From: JBLNDG01 sp050261415
GTDB taxonomy: Bacteria; Bacillota; Clostridia; Lutisporales; Lutisporaceae
NCBI GenBank assembly: GCA_050261415.1
Contig: JBLNDG010000177.1
Location: 1-44,734, forward strand
Length of the DNA: 44,734 nucleotides
Direction: 5' to 3'
The notes under the pieces are model-generated. The model was not told the DNA's origin. It ran no database searches and saw only the letters and a program-made list of their open reading frames with translations. Positions 8,545 to 17,829 of this stretch are shown piece by piece. Every line of letters begins with the position of its first letter. The stretch's first letter is position 1. The translations under genes and the position numbers were made by a program.

Positions 8545-9814
8545 AAAAGAGCAGTTCGAAGAACTGCTGGCACGGAAAGAAAGCAGTTTCATACCTGAGG
8601 ATGTAGCAGGTATGGTTAAGAAAATAGTCAGGGATGTAAGGGACAGGGGAGATAAGGCTGTTCGTGAGTATAGCAGGAAATTCGACGGCATACCGGACCC
8701 GGGAGAACTCATGGTAAGTTCTGATGAAATTGATGCAGCGGCAAAAAAAGCAGATGGTTCATTTATCAGGGCAATAGAGAAAAGTATAAAAAACGTCAAG
8801 CGCTTTCACAGCATGCAGATGGATAAGGATTTCAGCATTCTGACGGAAAATGGGAGCGTATTGGGCAGCAGGGTCACTGCTATTAACAAGGCGGCGATAT
8901 ATGTTCCCGGGGGTAAGGCTTCTTATCCTTCAACTGTGGTAATGTGTGCAGTGCCTGCTTTAACGGCAGGGGTAGGGGAAGTAATTGTATTGACTCCGCC
9001 GTCGCCGGATAACGAGGTTAATCCTTATGTAGCGGCAACATTGCAGCTATTGGAGATTGATAAGGTTTTCCGGGTAGGAGGAGCTCAAGCCGTCGCTGCG
9101 GCTGCTTTCGGCACGGAGACAATACCTAAGGTGGACAAAATTGTAGGACCTGGCAACACATATGTTGCAGCTGCAAAAAGAGAAGTATATGGTTTTGTTG
9201 ATATAGACATGATTGCAGGCCCGAGTGAAATTGCTGTAATTGCCGATTCAAGCGCCAATGCGGAATGGGTGGCTGCAGATATTCTTTCCCAGGCAGAACA
9301 TGATGAAATGGCAAGGTGCTTCCTGGTTACTGATTCGGAGGAGTTTGCACAGCTTGTAAATGAAAAGATCAGCATGCAGCTTCAGGCTATGAGCAGGAAA
9401 AGTATAATAACCCGGGCATTGGAGGGCAGTTCTGCGGCGGTTGTTGTAAAGGATATGAGCCAGGCTGCGGAAATAATAAACCTACTTGCTCCTGAACATC
9501 TGGAAATCAATACTGCGGAACCTTTTAAGGTACTTAAGGGTATAAGGAATGCCGGGGCAATTTTCTTGGGGAGTTTCTCAAGTGAACCAATAGGGGATTA
9601 TATTGCAGGCCCGAATCATGTGCTTCCGACCTATGGGACTGCAGCCTTCTTTTCACCCTTGTCTACGAGGGACTTCCAGAAAAGGTCAAGCCTGATACAT
9701 TACAACAGGGAAGATTTGCGGGCTTTTGCACCTGACGCAATAAGGATAGCAGAGGCTGAAGGGCTCACGGCCCATGCAAATGCTTTGAAAGTGAGGCTGA
9801 AAAATGATAGATAA
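8519..9814 (+). CDS. hisD: Histidinol dehydrogenase HisD
   Basis: NAD-dependent zinc enzyme that oxidises histidinol to histidine in two steps. The 431-residue product shows the family signatures: YVPGGKASYPSTVVM, DKIVGPGNTYVAAAKREVYG, the Gln/His zinc and base residues in ILSQAEHDEMA, and AGPNHVLPTYGTAAFFS. I chose TTG at 8519, 8 nt after GGAGG (8506-8510), which gives MLRILSLDKKEQF, the usual HisD beginning and length. An ATG at 8504 overlaps that ribosome site. The start lies 26 nt inside hisG, so the two genes are probably translationally coupled. Confidence 0.95.
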   Translation: MLRILSLDKKEQFEELLARKESSFIPEDVAGMVKKIVRDVRDRGDKAVREYSRKFDGIPDPGELMVSSDEIDAAAKKADGSFIRAIEKSIKNVKRFHSMQMDKDFSILTENGSVLGSRVTAINKAAIYVPGGKASYPSTVVMCAVPALTAGVGEVIVLTPPSPDNEVNPYVAATLQLLEIDKVFRVGGAQAVAAAAFGTETIPKVDKIVGPGNTYVAAAKREVYGFVDIDMIAGPSEIAVIADSSANAEWVAADILSQAEHDEMARCFLVTDSEEFAQLVNEKISMQLQAMSRKSIITRALEGSSAAVVVKDMSQAAEIINLLAPEHLEINTAEPFKVLKGIRNAGAIFLGSFSSEPIGDYIAGPNHVLPTYGTAAFFSPLSTRDFQKRSSLIHYNREDLRAFAPDAIRIAEAEGLTAHANALKVRLKNDR

Positions 9815-10871
9815 AATGATATCAAAAAAAGCTATGAAGCTTGAAGCTTATAAAGTAGAAGAGAAAGTGAGGGGAATCCTGCTTGATAAGAATGAAGCCC
9901 CCTGGAATGTCGATGATGTTATAAGAAAAGGTATTGCCGAAAAACTGCTAAGCATGGAATTTAACCGTTACCCCGACAATGCCTGCACAGAGCTCAAAAA
10001 TGAACTCTCCTGGTATACAGGTGCGGGAGTTGATTCGATATGCATAGGCAACGGGTCTGACGAGCTTATCCAGATAACGCTTCAAACCTTTATTGATCCT
10101 GGGGACAAAATCGTTATACAAAGCCCGACGTTTTCAATGTATAAGATATATGCGTCCATGTGCGGGGCTGAAGTAAAGGAGTACATACTTAACGATTCCT
10201 TTGAATTTGACCTTGATGCATATATTGAATTCATACTTAAGGAAAATCCCAAGCTTATTATAATATGCAATCCGAACAATCCCACAGGGGGGAGGCTTGA
10301 AATAGCCGAGCTTGAAAAGATACTTAAGAACTACAGCGGTATTGTGCTGGTGGATGAGGCATATTTTGAATTTTCCGGGTTGACTGCCGCAGGACTTGTT
10401 ACTATGTATGACAATCTGGTAGTACTGAGAACATTTTCCAAGGCGTTGGGAATTGCAGGATTGAGGGTAGGCTATTTGCTTGCAGGATCTCCGCTTGTAA
10501 AATATTTCGAGAGAGTAAGGCCGCCATACAACATAAACGCTTTCTCACAAGCTGCGGCAGTGGAGGTTTTGAGAAATATCAGCCTGGTAAAAGAGAAAAT
10601 TGATGAGATTCAAGCCGGGAGGGACAGACTTACGGAAAGGCTTATGGAGCTTGACGGACTGGAATGCTTCAAATCCTGGGGCAATTTTATACTGATACGC
10701 TCGCCCCGAGGACTGGAGATATACAAAAGGCTCAAAGAGTCCGGTGTCCATATTAAAAGGTTTGGAGACGTGCTCTTAAGGAATTGCCTTAGAATAACCA
10801 TCGGCAGTGATGCAGAAAATGCCAGGCTCTGTGAAATTGTAAAGGAGGTTCTGTATGATAAAGCCGGATAG
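9804..10871 (+). CDS. hisC: Histidinol-phosphate aminotransferase HisC
   Basis: PLP-dependent class I/II aminotransferase converting imidazole-acetol phosphate and glutamate to histidinol phosphate. Seen in the 355-residue product: the N-terminal substrate loop LDKNEAPWNVD, GNGSDELIQ at the cofactor phosphate site, the NPNNPTGG motif, DEAYFEFSG, and the Schiff-base lysine in RTFSKALGIAGLRVGY. ATG at 9804 overlaps the 3' end of hisD by 11 nt, and its own end overlaps hisB by 17 nt. Some HisC enzymes also serve aromatic amino acid synthesis; operon context makes histidine the main role. Confidence 0.95.
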   Translation: MIDKMISKKAMKLEAYKVEEKVRGILLDKNEAPWNVDDVIRKGIAEKLLSMEFNRYPDNACTELKNELSWYTGAGVDSICIGNGSDELIQITLQTFIDPGDKIVIQSPTFSMYKIYASMCGAEVKEYILNDSFEFDLDAYIEFILKENPKLIIICNPNNPTGGRLEIAELEKILKNYSGIVLVDEAYFEFSGLTAAGLVTMYDNLVVLRTFSKALGIAGLRVGYLLAGSPLVKYFERVRPPYNINAFSQAAAVEVLRNISLVKEKIDEIQAGRDRLTERLMELDGLECFKSWGNFILIRSPRGLEIYKRLKESGVHIKRFGDVLLRNCLRITIGSDAENARLCEIVKEVLYDKAG

Positions 10872-11454
10872 AGTAAGAAAAGCTGAATTATCCAGAAGGA
10901 CGTCGGAAACAGACGTGTTTGTAAGTATTGACCTTGATGGAAGCGGAAAGTATGAAATAGAAACAGGCTCCCCGTTTTTCAACCACATGCTGGAACAGCT
11001 CAGCCTGCACAGCGGTTTTGACCTTATTGTCAGGGCACAGGGAGATATATCGGTAGACTCGCATCATACGCTTGAAGACATTGGTATTGTAATGGGCAAG
11101 GTTTTGTATGAATGTACCCGGGATAAGTCCGGCATAGTGAGATACGGCAATATGATTCTCCCGATGGATGACTCGCTTTGCATGGCTTCAGTGGACTTCT
11201 GCGGCAGGGCAAATCTTATATACAACTGTGATCCTTTGAAAGGACGTATCGGTACATTTGAAACCTGTGACATAAAGGAATTTTTCAAGGCCTTTGTCAG
11301 CAATTCCTTTATTACTCTGCACATAAATTTGATGTACGGTGAAAATGCCCATCACAATGCGGAATGCATGTTCAAAGCTGTTGCCAGGGCTTTAAGGGAA
11401 GCTTCACGGCTGGAGGGCGCCTTGGATATGCCGTCAACGAAGGGGTGTCTATAA
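10855..11454 (+). CDS. hisB: Imidazoleglycerol-phosphate dehydratase HisB
   Basis: Mn-dependent dehydratase that forms imidazole-acetol phosphate. The 199-residue protein is the monofunctional type, without the phosphatase domain found in enteric HisB. Both metal-binding His repeats are present: DSHHTLEDIGIVMG and ENAHHNAECMFKAVARALR, together with FFNHMLEQLSLHSGFDL. ATG at 10855 follows GGAGG, both inside the hisC coding region. A separate histidinol-phosphate phosphatase is not encoded in this operon and must lie elsewhere. Confidence 0.95.
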   Translation: MIKPDRVRKAELSRRTSETDVFVSIDLDGSGKYEIETGSPFFNHMLEQLSLHSGFDLIVRAQGDISVDSHHTLEDIGIVMGKVLYECTRDKSGIVRYGNMILPMDDSLCMASVDFCGRANLIYNCDPLKGRIGTFETCDIKEFFKAFVSNSFITLHINLMYGENAHHNAECMFKAVARALREASRLEGALDMPSTKGCL

Positions 11455-11457
11455 GCT

Positions 11458-12066
11458 ATGAAACTTGGAATAGTTGATTATGGTGTAGGTAACATATACA
11501 GTCTCAGAAAGGCACTTGAGCAAATAGGCGCCGACACTATAGTATCGGGAGAGGCAAAAATTCTTGACAGCTGCTCCGGAATCATTCTGCCCGGTGTAGG
11601 CGCTTTTGGCGATGCTTACTCGAATATGGCAGGTAAAGGACTGGACAATATTATCCTTGAACAGGCAGCCAAAGGTAAAATGATTCTTGGAATATGCCTG
11701 GGGATGCAGCTTCTTTTTGAGTACAGCACCGAGGACAATGTGTGCAGGGGCCTGGGACTCCTCAAAGGGTGGGTGGATAAGATCCCCGGAACCGTAAAAG
11801 TCCCCCATATGGGCTGGAATAGTATCGAAATCAAAAGGAGCTCCAGGGTTTTGAACGGGATAGAAAACGGAGACTACGTATATTTTGTTCATTCTTATTA
11901 TGCAAAAGCCGGCCAAAACTCTGATATATGCGCTTACAGCAGCTATGGAGTTGATATACCTGCTGTTGCAGCAAGGGACAATATTTTCGGGATGCAGTTC
12001 CATCCGGAAAAGAGCGGTAAGACAGGACTCAAAATATTAAATAATTTTAAGGAGATGGTAATATGA
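11458..12066 (+). CDS. hisH: Imidazole glycerol phosphate synthase, glutaminase subunit HisH
   Basis: Class I glutamine amidotransferase that hydrolyses glutamine and channels ammonia to HisF. The 202-residue product has the nucleophile Cys in GICLGMQLLFEYS and the catalytic His/Glu pair in MQFHPEKSG; the N-terminal IVDYGVGNIYSL and LPGVGAFGDA match the family. ATG at 11458 is 3 nt after the hisB stop. The last codons overlap the hisA start by 4 nt (ATGA-type), implying translational coupling. Confidence 0.95.
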   Translation: MKLGIVDYGVGNIYSLRKALEQIGADTIVSGEAKILDSCSGIILPGVGAFGDAYSNMAGKGLDNIILEQAAKGKMILGICLGMQLLFEYSTEDNVCRGLGLLKGWVDKIPGTVKVPHMGWNSIEIKRSSRVLNGIENGDYVYFVHSYYAKAGQNSDICAYSSYGVDIPAVAARDNIFGMQFHPEKSGKTGLKILNNFKEMVI

Positions 12067-12779
12067 AAATTTATCCGGCGGTTGATATTTATGATGGAAA
12101 GTGTGTAAGGCTTACAGAGGGAAATATTGAAATCAAAGAGACATTTTACGAGGATGCCGTAGAGGCTGCAAAGATGTGGGAGCAGAAGGGGGCGCAAGGA
12201 CTGCACATAATTGACCTGAACGGGGCTTTTGAAGGGAAAATGAAAAATATAGATGCGATTGAAAGAATAATAAAGTCCGTAAGCATACCCGTTCAGGTTG
12301 GCGGGGGACTTAGAAGCATCGGTGATATTGAAGGAATTTTGGATTTGGGGGCTGCAAGGGCCATTATAGGTACCGCTGCCGTGATGGATGAAGAACTACT
12401 TGAAGCAGGCTACAAGAGGTTTTCTGATAGAATCATGGTCAGTATTGATGCAAGGGATGGTTATGTAGCCATAAAGGGTTGGGTTAATGTAAGTGAATTC
12501 AGCGCTTATAATTTTGCAGCAAAGATCAAAGGCAAAGGCTTTAAAAATATTATATATACGGATATATCAAGGGACGGTACAATGAGAGGACCCAACTTTG
12601 ACGGTATAGAAAAAATGTGCAGTGTCGAAGGTGCCAGGATTACCGCTTCCGGAGGTGTTAAAAGCATAGAGGACCTGCTGGCGCTGAAGAGTATAGGAGT
12701 AGATGGAGTTATAATAGGCAAGGCCTTGTATGCAGGGACACTAAAGCTTGAAGCTGCTCTTAAGGCTGTGGAGGGATAA
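12063..12779 (+). CDS. hisA: ProFAR isomerase HisA
   Basis: Phosphoribosyl-formimino-AICAR-phosphate isomerase, a (beta/alpha)8 barrel. The 238-residue product begins MKIYPAVDIYDGKCVRL, carrying the catalytic Asp of the first strand. It shows HIIDLNGAFEGK, VQVGGGLRS, the second catalytic Asp region IIYTDISRDGTMRGPNF, and the phosphate loop ITASGGVKSIEDL. ATG lies 7-10 nt after AAGGAGATG within the end of hisH. Immediately followed by hisF. Confidence 0.95.
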   Translation: MKIYPAVDIYDGKCVRLTEGNIEIKETFYEDAVEAAKMWEQKGAQGLHIIDLNGAFEGKMKNIDAIERIIKSVSIPVQVGGGLRSIGDIEGILDLGAARAIIGTAAVMDEELLEAGYKRFSDRIMVSIDARDGYVAIKGWVNVSEFSAYNFAAKIKGKGFKNIIYTDISRDGTMRGPNFDGIEKMCSVEGARITASGGVKSIEDLLALKSIGVDGVIIGKALYAGTLKLEAALKAVEG

Positions 12780-12780
12780 T

Positions 12781-13542
12781 ATGCTGGCAAAAAGGATTAT
12801 TCCCTGCCTTGATGTGAAAAACGGGAGAGTTGTAAAGGGTATCGGATTCAATAATCTCAGGGATGCCGGCGATCCTGTGGAGGCTGCAAGGACATACTAC
12901 AAGGCCGGAGCCGATGAGCTTGTTTTTCTTGATATTACTGCATCCATCGAAGGAAGGGGCACAATGGTTGAGGTTGTAAGGAAAACTGCCAGGGAGGTTT
13001 TCATACCACTCACAGTAGGCGGGGGGATAGGCAGTCTTGATGATATAGGAGCGCTGCTGCATGCCGGAGCCGATAAGGTATCTCTAAACAGTGCGGCCGT
13101 AAATGATCCCGGGCTTGTCCGGGGAGCGGCAAAAAAGTACGGAAGCCAGTGCGTTGTTGTTGCTGTTGATGCGAAGGCAAGGGAGGACAAGGCGGGCTGG
13201 AATGTATGCACTCATGGCGGCAAAATCAATACCGGAATTGATGTGCTGGAATGGTGCAGGACTGCTGAAAGGCTCGGAGCCGGTGAAATATTGCTCACCA
13301 GCATGGATTCAGACGGTTCAAAGGATGGATATGATACAGTCCTGACATCCCAGGTTGCTGAAGCGGTAAACATACCTGTGATAGCATCCGGGGGAGCGGG
13401 CAGCAAGGAAGATTTTTATGAAATACTCACCAGGGGCAGGGCAGATGCCGCACTGGCAGCATCGCTGTTTCACTATGGCGAATTAAGTATATCTGATCTA
13501 AAGGTTTATCTTGCAGCTGTGGGGATAAGCATAAGAGTATAG
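12781..13542 (+). CDS. hisF: Imidazole glycerol phosphate synthase, cyclase subunit HisF
   Basis: Partner of HisH: uses ammonia to make imidazole glycerol phosphate and AICAR. The 253-residue barrel begins MLAKRIIPCLDVKNGRVVKG with the first catalytic Asp. The second lies in ILLTSMDSDGSKDGYD. The phosphate loops TVGGGIGSLDDI and VIASGGAGSKEDF are present. ATG at 12781 follows GGAGGG and starts one base after the hisA stop; longer in-frame starts within hisA lack a ribosome site. Confidence 0.95.
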   Translation: MLAKRIIPCLDVKNGRVVKGIGFNNLRDAGDPVEAARTYYKAGADELVFLDITASIEGRGTMVEVVRKTAREVFIPLTVGGGIGSLDDIGALLHAGADKVSLNSAAVNDPGLVRGAAKKYGSQCVVVAVDAKAREDKAGWNVCTHGGKINTGIDVLEWCRTAERLGAGEILLTSMDSDGSKDGYDTVLTSQVAEAVNIPVIASGGAGSKEDFYEILTRGRADAALAASLFHYGELSISDLKVYLAAVGISIRV

Positions 13543-13560
13543 ACGTTGGAGGATAATTTT

Positions 13561-14187
13561 ATGATTATGAATGAGATAAAGTTCGATGAAAAAGGTTTGG
13601 TTCCTGCAGTAGTGCAAGAATGCAGAACCGGCAAAGTGCTTATGGTAGCTTACATGAACAGGGAGAGCCTGGAAAGAACTATAGATACAGGACGGTCATG
13701 GTTCTACAGCAGGAGCAGGCAGGAGCTATGGCAGAAAGGGGAGACATCGGGCAACATTCAGGCAGTAAAAGAAATTTTTTATGACTGTGATGGCGATTGC
13801 CTGCTTCTTAAAGTAGAACAGGCTGGCAACCCGTGTCATACGGGAAATTCAAGCTGTTTTTACAGAAAACTGCAGATAGGTGAAGAAAATAAGGAAACTG
13901 TAAGTATCGGTGAGATGCTTGAAAAGTTATACCTCAAGATTATGGACAGAAGGGAAAATCCTGTTCCGGATTCTTATACCTGTTACCTGTTTGAGAAGGG
14001 ACTTGACAAGATACTTAAAAAAGTAGGCGAGGAGAGTACCGAGGTAGTAATTGCCGCCAAAAATGAAAGCAAGGAGGAAGTGGTTTATGAAGCTTCCGAT
14101 TTGTTTTATCATTTGACAGTCCTGCTGTCCTATATGGGAATCGGTTTTGACGATATAGCAGCCGAGCTTCAGGGCAGGTTCAAGTAA
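13561..14187 (+). CDS. hisIE: Bifunctional phosphoribosyl-AMP cyclohydrolase / phosphoribosyl-ATP pyrophosphatase HisIE
   Basis: A 208-residue fusion catalysing steps 2 and 3. The N-terminal HisI half has EIKFDEKGLVPAVVQ, MVAYMNRESL, SRQELWQKGETSGN, and the zinc site residues in FYDCDGDCLLLKV plus NPCHTGNSSCFYR. The C-terminal HisE half is an all-helical MazG-like fold with KKVGEESTEVVIAAK and EASDLFYHLTVLLSYMG. I chose ATG at 13561, 8 nt after GGAGG; an in-frame TTG at 13546 overlaps that site. It is the last gene of the operon; no clear terminator follows before the next gene. Confidence 0.95.
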   Translation: MIMNEIKFDEKGLVPAVVQECRTGKVLMVAYMNRESLERTIDTGRSWFYSRSRQELWQKGETSGNIQAVKEIFYDCDGDCLLLKVEQAGNPCHTGNSSCFYRKLQIGEENKETVSIGEMLEKLYLKIMDRRENPVPDSYTCYLFEKGLDKILKKVGEESTEVVIAAKNESKEEVVYEASDLFYHLTVLLSYMGIGFDDIAAELQGRFK

Positions 14188-14234
14188 ACTGCCGTATTAC
14201 AATCACTAAAAGCTCTGTACTGCATATTATGGGT

Positions 14235-14288
14235 TATATAACGTGAAATTCTGTTATTTGCGATGCAAGAGTTTTATGGCGTTATATA
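14235..14288 (+). promoter_or_regulatory. Spaced inverted repeat before the mannose-1-phosphate guanylyltransferase gene
   Basis: TATATAACG (14235-14243) and CGTTATATA (14280-14288) are exact 9-bp complements separated by 36 nt. The 3' arm directly abuts the GGGAGG ribosome site of the next gene. It could be a DNA operator or an RNA stem affecting initiation. Nothing else recognisable lies in the 119-bp gap after hisIE. Confidence 0.35.
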
Positions 14289-14306
14289 TGGGAGGCAGGT
14301 ATAATC

Positions 14307-15383
14307 ATGAATTATGCTGTGATAATGTGCGGAGGATCAGGTAGCCGGTTCTGGCCGAAAAGTAGAAGGTTATACCCGAAACAGTTTCTGAATACTGTTG
14401 GAGATAGAACCATGATTCAGCTTACTGTGGATAGGATAAGAAAGTTCATCCCTTCGGAAAACATATATATGGTCACAAACAAATGCTATGTAAAGACTAT
14501 CAAGGAGCAGGTGCCGGAAATATGCGACATGAATATTATTATTGAACCCCTCATCAGAGAAACGGCGGCATGCATAGGATATTCGGCCATAAAGCTCCTT
14601 AAGAATGACCCTGACCCGGTTATGATAGTACTGCCCTCAGATCACCATATCGGTGATGAGGAGCAGTTCATCAGGACGCTGGAGCAGGGGATTGAAATAG
14701 CCAATGACACCAATTGCCTTGTTACAATGGGTATAAAGCCGTCAAGGACTGAAACCGCATACGGGTATATCGAAACAGGCAAAGCCCTCGAAGGTGGATG
14801 GAGTATACCTACGTACAAAGTAAAAAGGTTTACGGAAAAACCAAACAGGGAGAAAGCCCTGGAATTCATTGATAAAGGTACGTACCTGTGGAACAGTGGA
14901 ATGTTTATTTGGAAAGCGTCCGTACTGCTCAAACAGTATAAGAAATTCCTTCCTGACATGTACCAGTGCCTGAAAAAGATAAGCGATTATATCGGAACTC
15001 CCGACGAGGAAAAGGTCGTTGAGGAGGAATATAACAAAATCGATGGGATTTCGATAGACTATGGGATTCTGGAAAAGACCTGGGACGTATATGTAATTGA
15101 AAGCAGCTTCGTGTGGGATGATATTGGGAATTGGAGCGCTCTTGAAAGATATATGCGGCAGGATGACAATGGGAATTCAATCAAGGGTGCTTGCAGTGTA
15201 ATGGATACCCATAACTGCTTGCTGTATGGTGATAAAAAGCTTATTGCGGCTCTTGGAGTGGAGGATCTTATAATAGTTGAAACAGATGATGTTGTGCTGG
15301 TATGCAAAAAAGACAGGGATCAGGATATAAAGCTGCTGCTTAAAGAGCTTATGAAGGATACGGAAAATACGAAATTCATATAA
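14307..15383 (+). CDS. Mannose-1-phosphate guanylyltransferase
   Basis: Makes GDP-mannose from GTP and mannose-1-phosphate for glycan synthesis. The 358-residue protein carries the family signatures CGGSGSRFWPKSR, YPKQFLN, LPSDHHIGD, YGYIETG, VKRFTEKP, LWNSGMFIW and SIDYGILEK. It is the short ManC type without a phosphomannose isomerase domain. ATG follows GGGAGG. A downstream glycosyltransferase and spore-coat cluster would be natural users of GDP-mannose, but this link is inferred from position only. Strong family assignment. Confidence 0.92.
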   Translation: MNYAVIMCGGSGSRFWPKSRRLYPKQFLNTVGDRTMIQLTVDRIRKFIPSENIYMVTNKCYVKTIKEQVPEICDMNIIIEPLIRETAACIGYSAIKLLKNDPDPVMIVLPSDHHIGDEEQFIRTLEQGIEIANDTNCLVTMGIKPSRTETAYGYIETGKALEGGWSIPTYKVKRFTEKPNREKALEFIDKGTYLWNSGMFIWKASVLLKQYKKFLPDMYQCLKKISDYIGTPDEEKVVEEEYNKIDGISIDYGILEKTWDVYVIESSFVWDDIGNWSALERYMRQDDNGNSIKGACSVMDTHNCLLYGDKKLIAALGVEDLIIVETDDVVLVCKKDRDQDIKLLLKELMKDTENTKFI

Positions 15384-15417
15384 AAAGAGGGCTTCTTGTG
15401 AAGCCTTCTTTTTATCT
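15382..15417. terminator. Intrinsic terminator between convergent genes
   Basis: GGCTTC and GAAGCC form a short stem around TTGT with flanking A/T runs (AAAAAGAG and TTCTTTTT), giving a U-tract on the plus strand. It overlaps the stop codon of the convergent lipoprotein gene. Confidence 0.7.
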
Positions 15418-17775
15418 TAAGAATTCCGGTTTGTCCCCTATTCCAAGGTTTTCGTTATATACCACGCCCTTGTTGAAAGCGAGGTATATGTCTTCCGTGA
15501 TAAAATCCTTCAGAGTGTTGTACTTGCAATCAATGTATTCCCATTGGCCTCCTGCTTTGAACGCGAGGTACGAGTTATTTTCTCCGATTGCAATATATGT
15601 ATCCTTTGTATCCCCTAAAAGACTGCTGTACAGCCCAAAAGCAAGCAAAGCCTTATCCGCATGGCTGCCTGTTTTATTTGCTATAGTGAAGTCAGGAAAG
15701 AAGAATTCCTCCGGTTTCTTTTCAACATCAGTAATTTCACTTAGTATGTCGATTATTTTTTGTATCTTTTCATCATCATTGGAGAGTACGTTTGAGATAC
15801 CGCCGTATAACTTGTTTATCAGCCTGGATCTTTCTGCCGCTTCTGCATAAGCGCTGGGATACTCTACGTTAATGAGTCCTGCCGCATATAGGGCATAGTC
15901 AAATTGGCTGCCGGGGTATCTTGAGGCGTTGCTTACGAGGAACCTCATATTTTTTACAGAAAGCAGCTCTCCCATAGCAAGTCTTAATTTTTCCCGTGCC
16001 TCTCCCAGGGTTGAATAGATACAAGTTGTATCATCAGTAATGAAAGTAGTCCTGAGTAAAGAATAAATATCTGCGGCGCTGTATGGCAAATATGAGCTCT
16101 GTTCAGATTCACTTTCCTTGAAGGAAGTCCTTGAAAGCTTTTCTTCCGAAAGCTTTTTACTGAGATCGTATGGCCCTGCCAGATTGGCAGCTATCTGTAG
16201 TATCAGGCTTTCTCCCAAATTGGAGTTTAGACCTTTGAAGTCAATAAAACCACCCTCATTTTGAATGGATGAAATCTCACCGGTGCGGTACTTAATCTCG
16301 GAAGTATAAGGTACGGGACTGCCAAACCCAACTGCATAACCACTTCCAATATTGCAGAAAACAGAAGCATGATTGCCGGACAGCGCATTAAAGGCTTCAT
16401 TTTCTGAAAAACCTTCCAGCCGCAGCATTGCTGTGCCATAACAGGAGGCTTCATATTCATTTGAAATTATTTTATCCTCATAGCCTTTGAGTCCGTTCAT
16501 TTCATCGGCCGTAAACACATGTATGTCTGTACCCTTAAGCAGTGCTTCTGTTTTGATCTGAGTTTCATCAGGATGTGCAGCTGCTTTTTTGTAAATGTAA
16601 TTGGTATAGGCATAGACAGTTCCCGGCTTGTTGCCGTAGGGCAGTTCAAAAATTGATGTACAAAGCTTGGCATCGGTATAGTCCGAATTTATTAATATCA
16701 TACTGTTCCTGAAGGCCTGTTCTTCATTGAAGCCATAACGTTCAAAAACTTCATGATAGTCTTCCTTGAAAGGGCTGCTCACATATTTTATTTCTCTGGC
16801 AAGCTGCTCCTTCTCCAGCTGTATTTCTTCCTGAATAAGCTCAAGGTTTGTCTCCACATGCTTCTGTACTTCCTTAATCCTCTGTTCTGTTTTGCTCATG
16901 TCAAGAGTGGTAAGGGTTGTTAATTCCAGGGGAGAAGCCTTTTTTAACCTGTCATTTTCCACAAAGTATACTCCCGGATTCATATACGGGTTTTCAGACA
17001 AATATTGGGTCATATATTTCAATGTGTCCTCTGCAACACTTATATTGCTGCCCTGAATGATAACAGCGTGACGGTAATTATCAGCATTAATAAGTACTTG
17101 TACAATACCAGCATTGCTGCCCGGGTATTCATCGGTTACTTTGACATATGTAAGTCCTCTTTCTTCAAGATCAAGTATGGAAGCGTTGTCATAGGGTGTA
17201 CCCACCAATATTATATTTCCATAGGTCTGCAGATGCTCACTGTCTGTTTTTAATTCTCCTGCAAGAGTCTGGCTTAACGAGGATGCCGCATCATACAGTG
17301 TACTGTCACTTCCGACCACAACAGTGGGATTCATATAGGGATAATAGTTGTAATCTGCTATTTTCCAAGTGCCGCTCTCAAATATGAAGTAAATGTCTTT
17401 GGAATATCTGCTGCTCACGTTTTTTTCCTTGCTTACCCCTTCATAAAATGTTTCAACAGTACAAACTACTCCATCCTTAAGACGTTTTGCCTTCTTTATG
17501 GATTGAGAATAAGTTTTTAATTTATTGCTGCTGATAAAGGCTTTCATAGTATTCAACTCTTCTGTTCTCCGGGGGCATAACTCGGAGATATAAATGGCAT
17601 ATTTCTCCAAATCCCTGGCAACAACAGCATCAGACATATTATCAAGGGCCTGCTGTATATTGCCGGCTTCCGGTATATCGAAGGTGCTGCGAAGTTCTGC
17701 ATTTTCGGAGCAACCGGACAATACAGCCAAGATAAATACTAATATTAAGATCAGAAATGCCAATTTCTTTTTCAT
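15412..17775 (-). CDS. Large lipoprotein with transglutaminase-like segments
   Basis: A 787-residue exported lipoprotein. Residues 1-22 are a signal peptide ending in a lipobox, LSGC, so it should be lipid-anchored outside the membrane. I do not recognise a named family. Two segments resemble transglutaminase-like folds. The first, near residue 445, has a Cys (EASCYGTAMLRLEGF) followed by a His (GNHASVFC). The second, near residue 703, has the spacing of the core (GSHADKALLAFGL then GGQWEYIDCKYN), but Ser replaces the usual Cys. A segment near residues 180-260 (GNIILVGTPYDN, HAVIIQGSNISVAEDTL) resembles repeats seen in surface-layer-type proteins. A Glu/Lys-rich stretch near 315-350 may be coiled coil. 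Ribosome site GGAGGTG, 13 nt upstream. Domain calls are tentative. Confidence 0.75.
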   Translation of the reverse strand: MKKKLAFLILILVFILAVLSGCSENAELRSTFDIPEAGNIQQALDNMSDAVVARDLEKYAIYISELCPRRTEELNTMKAFISSNKLKTYSQSIKKAKRLKDGVVCTVETFYEGVSKEKNVSSRYSKDIYFIFESGTWKIADYNYYPYMNPTVVVGSDSTLYDAASSLSQTLAGELKTDSEHLQTYGNIILVGTPYDNASILDLEERGLTYVKVTDEYPGSNAGIVQVLINADNYRHAVIIQGSNISVAEDTLKYMTQYLSENPYMNPGVYFVENDRLKKASPLELTTLTTLDMSKTEQRIKEVQKHVETNLELIQEEIQLEKEQLAREIKYVSSPFKEDYHEVFERYGFNEEQAFRNSMILINSDYTDAKLCTSIFELPYGNKPGTVYAYTNYIYKKAAAHPDETQIKTEALLKGTDIHVFTADEMNGLKGYEDKIISNEYEASCYGTAMLRLEGFSENEAFNALSGNHASVFCNIGSGYAVGFGSPVPYTSEIKYRTGEISSIQNEGGFIDFKGLNSNLGESLILQIAANLAGPYDLSKKLSEEKLSRTSFKESESEQSSYLPYSAADIYSLLRTTFITDDTTCIYSTLGEAREKLRLAMGELLSVKNMRFLVSNASRYPGSQFDYALYAAGLINVEYPSAYAEAAERSRLINKLYGGISNVLSNDDEKIQKIIDILSEITDVEKKPEEFFFPDFTIANKTGSHADKALLAFGLYSSLLGDTKDTYIAIGENNSYLAFKAGGQWEYIDCKYNTLKDFITEDIYLAFNKGVVYNENLGIGDKPEFLR

Positions 17776-17829
17776 AAAAGTATAGGTGCACCTCCGTGTA
17801 TACTAATCCTCGAGCCTCGTATCTCGTAT

